From Eumeta japonica (Eukaryota; Arthropoda; Insecta; Lepidoptera; Psychidae), in NCBI GenBank assembly GCA_005406025.1, contig BGZK01000868.1, positions 62,001 to 126,000 of the forward strand: DNA of 64,000 nt. The letters run 5' to 3'. Below, in pieces: positions 10,127 through 22,100 of the stretch. The notes under the pieces are model-generated. The model was given only the letters and a program-made list of their open reading frames with translations, ran no database searches and had not been told where the DNA came from. Both the position numbers and the translations under genes were made by a program. Position 1 is the stretch's first letter. Every line of letters begins with the position of its first letter.

Positions 10127-13100
10127 ATGTCTCAGACTATCAGTGAAAGCAGTAAATATATACTAGAGTAAGTAATTTAATTTCTTCCTAAATTTCCTAA
10201 CGTGGTATTTTTTTTACAACGTTTTAAATTATGTATATAAACCTAATATTCACCATTTACAGTTTATTTTCTGAGATAACAGTAGATTCTCAGAGTTTGG
10301 AATCAATCTGCGCACAAGTACAAAAAAAATTCCAAAAGTTGGAACATTTTAACAGTAAGTTTACTTTTGTACTGTTAGATATTCTTTTTTCTATTGTATT
10401 GGTATATTATTACTTAAGATATGTATAATTCTTAGCTTAACATTAAATTGAAAATACTGAGCACTCAGTATTTAATACAATCTTTAAAAACAATTTTTCC
10501 AATAACTTCCTTTTGTACCATATTAATAGATCCAAATCATTTGCAAAATAACTTGCAGTATATATCTATGGATATATACTGGTAATTATTTTTCTTAATC
10601 TTCATTACATTTAAAATACATATCAAAACCACATTTTTTTTTTTGCAAAATTCAGTTTATGGTTGTTGATTGTGAAGCTTTCTTCTCCACTGCATACAAA
10701 TCCTATGAGAAATGTGGCCAAACCTCTGTCACTTCAATGTCCTACTTAATTTTGTACTATATCAGTTATTCCAGTTTTTCTACATCACACACTGTACAGA
10801 AATTACATCTCCACTACATTGAGTCTACTGTCTCGTTCTGTGACCCTTTCACAGCCATATATTAGGTAGGGACCGAGACTCCATTATAGGTAGTCAAATG
10901 CACTTATCATGAGACACTTGCTGTTCACAACAGCAAAGAAGACCACATTACTTTGTTTCCTTCATTTTTTTCTCTTTTCTATATGTCTATCATAATTATT
11001 GTCACTTAGAAACAAACAACCAGAGTAAAAAACTTTCTTTCACTACTTCAACTCTCACCTTCTCTCCATATATTCATTCAGTTATGGTTTTGCTTCACCG
11101 TACCCACAAACACCATGGCCTTAGTATTTACTTTACTGATATTTACTTTAATCCCCATTCCTAATTTTATTAACATATTAATTCATCTTGGTTACCATCT
11201 TCTGCAGCTTGCATTCTGACTGCACAAAGATTACATTATTGTTAGCATACAGGAGACATTTGACAAACAGCTTTTTCATTCTTAAAATAGGTTGAACAGC
11301 CAGTCATGCTACATGCATCCCTGTCTGATGCTGGGCACTGAAGTTTTCGAGATTGCAATGCCCCTACCAATTTGCTACATACACCATACATGGATAAGAT
11401 TTTTCTAGATCTAGGGAAATAAAGAAAATTTTTGCTCCCTAGTCAAAAATTTGTCTTTGATGTTTCTCAGGGGAAGAACTTGGTTTGTATATAAGTTTAA
11501 CAAACATATGTATCATTCATAGCAATCATCCTTTTTATAACAAAAATGACAATTTAAAACAACTTTTTTTTTTATCATTCTGGCTGTTCAAAAATATTCA
11601 AATTTTACAAATACACATTCAATGCTTTTTGTCAAACATAGACCTTGTATCACATACAAACCCCTAATTTTTCCAGCACTGGTTGATCTTAATCAAAATC
11701 TCATAACTGCAAAGTTCAGTTATTCAACAAACTTAGGTGAACTGGGTGACTATATTATATCATATTACAATGGAATCTCAATAACTCGAATGTCAAGGGA
11801 AATGCAAAAAAAATCGAGATAATGAGTTTTCGACTTAACAAGAACAAACAAGGAACAAACATAATGTTCACAGATGTGTTACTTAGAAAGTTTCATGAAT
11901 GTATTCATTCATTGCATGTGTACAAGACAAAAACAATAGATTAGAAGCCTTGAAACCCAGACATTCATTTTAGAATTTATTGCTATTATTTCGGGGAATT
12001 CCATGTAAGAAGTCATTATATTTTACCAACTATGACTTACAGAGTCTCCTTTTTGAAATTCGAGTTATAGAGTATAAATATATATTATCAATACTTTGTA
12101 GGGAAATAACATTTTGTTCGAGTTACAAAGTTTAAATAATTCGAGATACCACATATTTAGGGGTTCATCGGAAGGGAATGGCAATTTTTTTCAACTTACT
12201 GAGGATTTCGACTTAACGAGGTTCGAGTTATTGAGATTCCACTGTACTAATATAATATTACAGACCAAATTATTTCAGCAGCATAACATGCTGATGGACA
12301 TAATAAATTTAATCCATAATGGTTCCAATTTTTCAAATGATACTTTTATCTTGAACTCCAATAATACACTCATGCTTCAGGACTAGCCTCACCAGTTTTA
12401 AACAACTCAACTACCATCTTGATATGAAAATCATCGCTAGTGATTAAAATAGGTACCATTTCTGACCAAAGATTCTTTTTCATAATTTTTACCTCATTTA
12501 TAATCATTTTATTTTCATTGTAAAGTTTTTTGTGCACTTTCCAAAATCCATCATTTTGGTATTTATGTTATACTATCTGTCCCGCTTGTTGATTTGCTCC
12601 TATGGTATATTTGCATAAAAATGATCTTTGGTATTAAAGTAAAAAATCTGAAATTCATCTGTAAAATATGAATAATAAAACATTAATATGTACCATTGGC
12701 AAATATGCACAACAAAATGTGACTAATAGACTAAGTTTAGAAATTAATTATCCAAGAAGCAGTTCCTTTTTTTCCTATTTTTTTTTTTTTTTGTTAAAAT
12801 ATGATATGAATCACTTAAACAAGTCATCCCAAGTCTCCATATTTTTTTCAGCAACCAATAAAATCTCATGATCAAATTATATAATACATAGTCTCACTAA
12901 AGTTCCTTTACTTTCACATTAACATATTAGTGACAAATGTATTAAAGTAGGCATATTCCATAATCTTATTATAAGCCTCGTCTCATTATTTTAATAATTA
13001 CAAATTAACATTGTAATTCATAGTCTCCAAATTTTATTGGGTTGAAGATATAAAAGTTGTTTCCGATATAAAATTAATGATAACCTTGTTATTTTTATAA

Positions 13101-16100
13101 GATATTTTAAAATTCCTCTAACTACCTATTTCACATTCTAATTATTTCTTCACGGCGTGCCTACTCCTAAGTTCTCTCATAACTGGAGGAGATTTATCAC
13201 TTCCTGGACAACGCGTTGTGGCGCTCGCATTACTTTATGACATTAACAAACCAGATAGTCCATTTGCTTCGCTCTTTCTATCATTGTTGGAAGGAAAGCC
13301 TGGACTTCCGCCTCTACTACCTCAAGAAAGACTGTTCATTGGCCTTTTACATGGGTTTGTCCCATCTAATGGTAAAGATGTGAGTTTTTGTTGATTATAG
13401 GTTTGTTACTACAAGAGTAGGCCATCTTGCAATGAATAGTATTAAACAGTTTTAGAATACTTGAATAGAAAGAACAGAATAATTATTATTCAATATAAAG
13501 TATTGTACACTTTTATTGACGATTAAAATGAAATGACACCAATTAAGAAATATAAAAACCAAAACCATCAAGAAGTTCTTCAAGTTTATATTGTTTGACC
13601 TTGTGGTTAAATAATAATTAGATGTGTACACATTTAGTTATCTAAATATCATTTATACAACCATGAACTAAGTATTTTTGTTTATTCATTTCAAATTACA
13701 GTGCCTGTAAAATGCTTGCATATATGCAGTTGACTTATTATTCTGTGTTGTCTTTCCTCTTAACTATGCAGTTCATAAACATTGATCTTGAAATTTGTAT
13801 TGCAACCGCATACAATTATCTGCAATATGTGCGGTCCATCCAGTCCAATCTTTACTTAATACTCCATTCTATTAGTTTAATGTTTCTCATTATTAAAAAA
13901 ATGTTGTTCTAAAAAATCCATCTATACTTTTCAGGTAATGAAGAGGACCGCAAAACAAATTATGCTAATGGAGGTCAATCCAAAAGACTTGGAATTTGAC
14001 TTCTCACCTTTACAAGCGACTTTGTGTGAAACATTTTCTGAAAAAAGTCCTCGTGCAAGAACTACAATATCCGCTCTTATACCATTCAACGATGGGTAAA
14101 TATACAATACGAAGAATTTAGAATCTGTAAGCTTACAAATACTGCATTAGGGTATAGATAATTAAAATAAGTTTAATCATAACATAAACCCAATATTAAA
14201 ATTAAGCTATTCATGATAGCAAACTTATATCATTTATTTAAGATTATCCACAAAATATGTATCTAATAAGAGGGGTGTATGAAGCATATAGCAATATATG
14301 ATGAGCAGGGACAAGGTCAAACAAATATAAATTCCAATTGATCACAAAATTTGGTTTTTCCAATATCAACCACAATTTTAATTTTTATGTATGTCCGACA
14401 ATTTAATTCAATGCTGAGCATGAATGAAATGCTGCTAGCTAGCCACAAAAAAGTTTTCTACATCGAATCATCACTGGTGGTGAAAAGTGAATACAACATG
14501 ATAATCCAAAAACAAGAAAATCATGGGGACTACCTGGCCATGCGTTGACATCCACAGCAAAACCGAATATTCATGGAAAAAACTCATTCTGTGATTTGGT
14601 GAGATCAACTGAGTGTGATGTATTATGAGTTGCTTAATCCAAGCGAAACAATCACTGGAGCTCTATACTGAACACAACTCCGGCCAACAAAATTATTCTT
14701 CTACATGGTAATGCTCATCTGCATGTAGATTCCAATGAAAAACTATTTGAAAACACTTGATTGGGAAGAACTAACCCACCCGCCGTATTCACTAGACATT
14801 GTGCCGTCCGACTTTCATTGCTCCAGTCAATGGCACATGCTCTGTCAGAGCAGTGGTTCACATGATATGAAATACTAAAAATTGGGTTGATTTGTGGATA
14901 GCCTCAAAAGATGGGAGTTCTTCAGACTTGGAATCCGAACGCTGCCTGAAAGATAGAAAAATAGTTGCTAGTAATGAACAATACTTTGATTAAAATTAAA
15001 TTACTGTTCTTTCACAATAAATATTATTTTATTAACAAAAAATGGTGGAAACTTATTTGTACTCCCAATAGATTTGTAAACAGACTTATAAAAATAATTT
15101 CATCTCATTTCCACGCGGGCAAAAGCTAGTGGCATATGATAAGAACATATCTTTTTTTTAGGGTTTTGAGCCAAAATAGCAAAAACAGAACCCCTATAGT
15201 TTCTTCATGTCCGTCTGTCTATTTGTATGTCACAAACATTTTATTCAAAAACTACAAGATGTTTACTGATGAAATTAATAGTGTAGGTGTCTTATATAAA
15301 CCGCTACTTAGTTTAGCTGTTAAATAACAAAAATAAATATTTTTAGAGGAGGCACTCCATAAATGTAACAGAGGCTGAAAAAAAATTTTTCAACCAACAT
15401 CAACATATGGCATATATTTTGAAAGTTCTTTTAAAAACATTTTATGGTTTCTAAGCAATGTTTCTGATTATGTGAATAATTTCGAAAATAATTGCTCTGA
15501 AATTAGTAGAAAATGTGTCCCAAAATTTTGAACATGGTCAGATATACTGTGTTGTAGTTATTGCCGAAAGACTGCGCTTCTCAAAAAAAGGATGTAAGTC
15601 CCTTGAAGATACACTGTTTTGCTGATGCACTTTAGTTTACACTAGTTTAATAGTAATAGTTTATATAACTACTTGTTTTTCTAGTTATAGGTGACTAAAG
15701 TGCTTATAACTATTATGTGTGAGGAACATGATCCTTTTTTATAGGATTTGTATTTTTGTTTTTGTATTTGTATTTTTATAGAATCCATTGTTAGTGAGTG
15801 TCTAAATCCCGAAAAGAGTAACTGTGCCAAAGTTCAAGTCAATCGAATCTATAGTTTAGGAGATCTCATAAAATGATGAAATTTTTTTTTATAATATTTC
15901 CATAAAATCCATTCTTAGTAAATGTATGTCAATTTTGATGGACTTTGTTATCCTGCTATTTTAATTTGTTGCGTGAGCATAGGAGGTTCAAACAACACAC
16001 TAAAAAACGATATCTTGTAGTCACGTCAATGAACTGCTGACCAAATTCAGAACACTTTTTAACTATACTGTTTAGTTGAAAAATACATTTGTCAATTACG

Positions 16101-19100
16101 AGTAATGTTTATTGTTCTCAAGGTAATCAATATATTAAAATAGTTTCCTGAAATAAGCATGTCTATGGTACAAGTGCTAAAAAACAAAGAAAACTTTTAA
16201 TATCACATTTTTGTAGAAGTCCGCCAAATCGTTTGGCATTGAAAGAGCTGGTCGAAGAGCTAATGGCGTCAGAGTATGCGGTATTACATCAAACCCTCAA
16301 TGCAGCAAGCGTATTACCTGCGCCGCCTCCACACTCTTTAGGAGACTATGGTCCTGATAAAGTAAGTCGATCATTTTATAGTGATGCCAAGTATAGCTTG
16401 GCATCGCTGTTCAATATTTTTGGACAAAAAAAATCTCAAGCTGATTATAATGTGTAGTTATTGTTAAGGTATGACATAGTGATAAAAATAGATATTCATA
16501 TGAGTGTAATAATAAAAACTTTATTCATGTGATATTATATCTCATAAAATAATTAATTAAATTCTTTAATAGTTGAAGAAAATAGCCTTCATACAATGTT
16601 TCTCCATTTTTTAATTAATTCATTTGCAGAATAGTTGCCAATTTTTTTATACACAAAATAAAACATCAATGTGCCCACAGAAAGCAATGTGACAGATTTC
16701 CATAAAAGATCACATAAAAAAACATAGTGTAGTTATCTTGCAATATGTATTGAGACTTTTATTATTATGATATCCATGTATATAGAAAATCATACACACA
16801 TGTAACAAAAATATTATTTTTTTCAAAATTCTTAATCACTTTTAGGTTTTATATAACAAATTAAAATATACGTATTTCTTTTTTACCTATCCCTAAGCTC
16901 ACCTATCTCACAGACAACTATACAGAAACAATAGAATTAAAGAATTCTACTCCTGCATTATACTGAAAATGTATGTACAAAAAAAAATCTAATCATTCCA
17001 TCATAATGACACTTATGGCTATCAATAAATTATTATAGAGAGGTTATGCCCGACCTGATGTAAACCTGTCACAATAATAACACAATTTAACTACTCTAAG
17101 TGGCACTAACTAGATTCATGAGGATCAGGACATGCAGCTTGCACGTCAGAGGGAAACAACTTTACAAGCATCTCAAATTGAAAATAATATCAAAAATATG
17201 CTTGCAAAATTATTTTGCACAATAAATTCATAGATGAATTGAGCATTATTACAAACAATCCTTAAAATATTTCATGTATTAGAACTGTCACCTCCCTTTA
17301 TTTATTTTAATGGAATGAAATATGACCCAGCTTTAAACTTCTTGCTTATTAATATTTGTTACAAATGTAATATATTTCTTATTGTGCTAATATGGGAGTT
17401 TTATTGGGGTTAATGAGACACAACGGATATAAAAAAGAAACTTTGGATTACTATAAATAGTATTGTATTTTATTATGTGATTAAAGAGACATATATTTTT
17501 ATTTTTAGCAGCCCGCAACAACACATGGCGTGATAATACAAAGAAAACCTCTCAAATAAGTTATGAATCGGAGTAACATATTTCTATGTAAATATATAAA
17601 GAAATACAATTTTCTTAGCAAGCCTTGTTATTGTTATTATTGTTACCATTAAAAAAAAATATACAATCATTATCAATTAGTAGAACCTTATTAAATAATC
17701 CCTTATTAAACATTGCCCACTAACATAATTCAGTATCCCAGCTATCACACCAGTTGTATGCCAATTATCATTTGTCAACAATAATATCAAACAATTGTTT
17801 GTAATGTAATTTAGAGGTAGGACTTACAAACTAATCTATGTGTTTATAAATTATATAGTGTCTAAATTAGAAAGAGATCCGATACATGACATTTACTTTT
17901 ATTTATTACTTTGTGTACTATTTTACTGGTGAAGTTTATTCTAGAAATTTCTTTTTTAAGAGTCGTTCAAACATCTAGTCAATCGCGGATTGTATACTCC
18001 TCTCATCGATACTGAGATAGATGATCTCGTTGGTTTGGTCCCTCCTTCTGCACCCCCACCTGTACCCACATCTACGCCCACACCCACTCCTCCTGTGACT
18101 GCTCCTGCGCCGGATAAGAGAAGCGAAATCTCCAGGCCTCAGGAGAAATCCAAAATGCAAGCACAAACTAAAGAATCTCCAAACACAATTAAGCCTAAGG
18201 ATGATAAGAAAGATAAAGAGGACAAAAAAGATGACACAAACAATATCACTGAAGCGAAGGAACTGACACAAGCAGCGTTGAAAGGTGCCTTAAGCGTTCA
18301 GCAACAGCAACGACTTTTAGGATTGTTGGACCAGGATCCCAATTTAGTGTATGAAATTGGTGTTTCACCCTCTCAGGTAAATGATATTTCAGTATAGTTT
18401 TTTTTTTTTTTTGCTATTATTTGTATTTAAACATTCTCAATACAATGACAAAACTAATACGCATTCGGTATATTTTTATAGACATCAATAAATTCACGAC
18501 ACTAACTTTTATAAATAATGACTGCAGTTAAAATATTTCTTGTTCCAGTTACCTGATTTGGTAGAAAACAATCCTATGGTAGCTATAACAGTTCTATTAA
18601 ACCTGATTCATTCTCAGCAAATCACAGAGTATTTCAGTGTGTTAGTTAATATGGAAATGTCTTTACATTCAATGGAAGTTGTTAATAGGTGAGTTGTGAA
18701 AATATTGTTGTATTTGACTGTCGACTTTAATAAAGAATTCAGTTCGGCTGGGCAGCATTCAGGAAATTACAAGGCATATTCAATTTCAATATACCTCGAT
18801 GCCTAAAGATGGTAATATTTCAACAATGCCTGCCTGTTACCAGTATGGTGTATAATGCGCATATATCATGTATATATATGATTGTCAGATGTGGTTCCTT
18901 ATTATTGGTGTAATAAATAAACCTAGTTACACAACATGCGAAAGAAAAGTCTCTGCTTGGAATTTTTGGTAAAAGAAAATTCCACCTGTAAGCAACTATA
19001 TAGCCATGGGCTATATAAATTTTTATCTGCTGCCGGAATCGAATCCACGCCCCAGCGCAGCAAGTAGGATCACTACCAACCGTGCCAATAAGGCAGTCAA

Positions 19101-22100
19101 GTATTATTATTATATTATTATCATCATTATTATTATGTCTATTATTATAATGTTACAAATAAGATGATACTTTTTAACGATCTTTGCTTGTTTGTAACTC
19201 AGTTATGCATAAACGGCTGAACGGATTTAGATAAAATTTATGAACAGATAGAATCTTTTTTGGATTAAATGAATTATATTTTATAACTTTTAATAATGCA
19301 TGATATTCCAAAAGAGACGGATGGAGGATTGAAATAGAGAACTAGACCGATTCGGATGTAACTACGAAATTGAAACTCAAATCGAAAACAGGGTCTGATT
19401 GGTATCAATGATAGCAAGATTGCACAATGTACAAAATTAGAGTCAATCGTATGTTTCCGAAAACTAATACAATAATATGTCAAACATCAAAATAATAAAA
19501 AAATAGCCACGGATTATATAGTTGACTACAGGTGGCTCAGAGTCGTATTTCATAGAAATCTAGCTCATGTTCAACAGAAGATGTCCAATGGCTGAAATGA
19601 AGGAATGAGACAATATTTTGTATAACAACATTTGTTGTATTTATCTTCTATATGTCTAATGGCCTCTTTGCGTATGGAATCCAAAATTGCTGACTTAGCT
19701 ACTAGAATTTATTTTGTTAGTATGGATCCATAGTAACAAATAGCCATATTTTTACATAGCCTATGGACATCATTTGCTTTTGTTAATTCCATAACAGACA
19801 TCTTTTGCAAATGTTTATGGACTGCATTTCAACGTGTGATATATTTGTATGTGTATACGCTTGTGCATTTGCGTGGGTGTGTGTGTGCCTGTGTGTGTAT
19901 GACCTTGGCATATCTATCTGAGCAAAATGTAATCATTGATTAAATTCCTTTTGTTCTTATTTACTTTGTTTTAGATTGACAACATCAGTTGACTTGCCAG
20001 TAGAGTTTGTACATCTCTACATAAGTAACTGCATATCGACGTGCGAGACAATACGTGATAGATACATGCAGAATCGGCTTGTGAGACTTGTCTGTGTATT
20101 TTTACAATCACTGATCAGGAACAAAATTATAAATGTTAAGGTAACTAACTGATCTATGTAGCTAATATTTTAAGGTGTGTATGTGTAATTATGTCGAAAA
20201 TTCATCCACTTTTTTGTCACTGATAGTTTTCAACAAATACAACACTGTTTTGGCACCACATGGCGCATATGTTATGTAGTATAGGAATAAATAAATGAAC
20301 CCCGCATTTAATTCAGAATTATAGAATAACCACGATATTTATATCCATACCAAGAAGTATGGTATGGATATATGATGCAATGCATTTTTCTATCTAATTT
20401 GATATTACCCATTAATTTTTTATTTTAGTTAGTGACAATTAAAAATTAGTAATGAGACATCACTTACCATTATTTGAAAAGGTGTATGAATTGCTATCCT
20501 CCAGTTGCCAGGCATTTTTCAGCTTTTGAAATTGTGGTTGAATGTGTAGATGATAAAATGTTAGAGCTTTCAAAATGCAATTTATGAAAACCTTCTATTC
20601 TCGCTAGCATTTTTTCACATGTATTAGTTGTGATGGAACCTCAAATATAAAAATTGACATAAACCCACAAATAAAAACGTAACAGTGTCAGGTCTGGTAA
20701 CCTAGCTGGTCATTTATGTCGACTTATCTTCATATCCATCATGGAAGATTGAGAAAGCACCATCTGTTAAAACCACACATTGTATATCCTTTATTAAAGT
20801 GGAAAATCACCTATTATATTGGCGATTGTAGCTGTTAATAACTCTTCTGATATCCGGCCATTTAATCTAGTGGGAAGGAAGAAAGTTCCTATAATTTAGT
20901 TATATTAAATTACCGCCCACACATTTATTAACCTCCAATTTTAATGATCTGTTTCCCACTTCAGACAAGAATTTTCTCTAGCCCAAAAGTGAGAATTTCT
21001 TCTGTTGTACATACCATCTCTTGTAAATGTACTCTTGTTACTCCAGATGACCATTTTAATGAATCCAGGTTCCATGGTATTCATTGCCAAAAGCCACTGA
21101 CAATATTCGACATGTCGATTTATGTTTCTTAATCTAAAGGATTTAAGCTATGAACCTTGCATACATGGTATGGCTGCCCTTTATCGTTTCTAAGAATCCT
21201 ATGAACTGTTGAATTACTAATCGCTCCTTGAGCACTTTCTTTAATATTCCTATCAAAAAAGTCTAGAACTTTTTATTTCAACCAAGGACGACCCTCGCGA
21301 GTAGAATGTCGCTTAACGCCTCCAATGTTTCTCAGCCTTTGCAAAGCATCAATAATACTTTTACATTGAGCTGGAATTTGCGATTCGGATATATTTGCGA
21401 TGTAAATACAACGCCTGGAATTCATTATCACATCTTGCTCCATAACAAAAACCATCCATATCCACATACTCAATGTTGGAGAATGACATTTTTCACTACG
21501 AGAATTTAAAAATCAAAACTGCTAATTTAATTAAATCAAATAATTTGCCAGTCAGGTATTTAAAATAGTCTCAAATAATCACTATTGACAAATAGAACGC
21601 ACTTCATTAAAACGGAACAGTAGTTAATAAATGACAGCACACATTGGATTATTTATTGCTAAGAAATGACGGGCCTATGTTCCATCTATCGTATTCGGAA
21701 CATTGTGTCTAATTGAATTTTTGGAAATTGTTTTACCCAAAACAGTTTGGTTGAGTGGTGGCGCGCCACGAAGAATAAATTACAGAAGACGACATACTGG
21801 TGATTCCTAGTGTGTCCTCAAAAAGATGTAAAGACTTAGTTGCTTTCTATTACTAGTTACAGCATTCAACTTAGCCTTCGAAATTGTTGCGATTTTGAAA
21901 ATATTAAAAATAAATAATTGTTGTTAATAGGTTTATGAAATTAATTTGTTGTCATCTATTGTTCCTGACGGCGGCGTAATGATATTAACAAACGAATCTT
22001 TCTTTGATCGCGCCGCTTTACTTTAAAATTATCTCAAAAACTAACGTAATAAAGTTTAAATTAATATTGAATATCTTTCGGCGTTTATAAAGGCATCAGG

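Noticed and set aside
17975..18271. 98-codon minus-strand open frame
   Set aside because: Exact antisense shadow of CNOT11 exon 6, caused by its Pro/Thr- and Lys-rich coding.
19035..19102. tRNA gene on the minus strand
   Set aside because: A and B boxes are present, but no complete cloverleaf or acceptor stem; a related copy at 40.9-41.0 kb shows it is a SINE.
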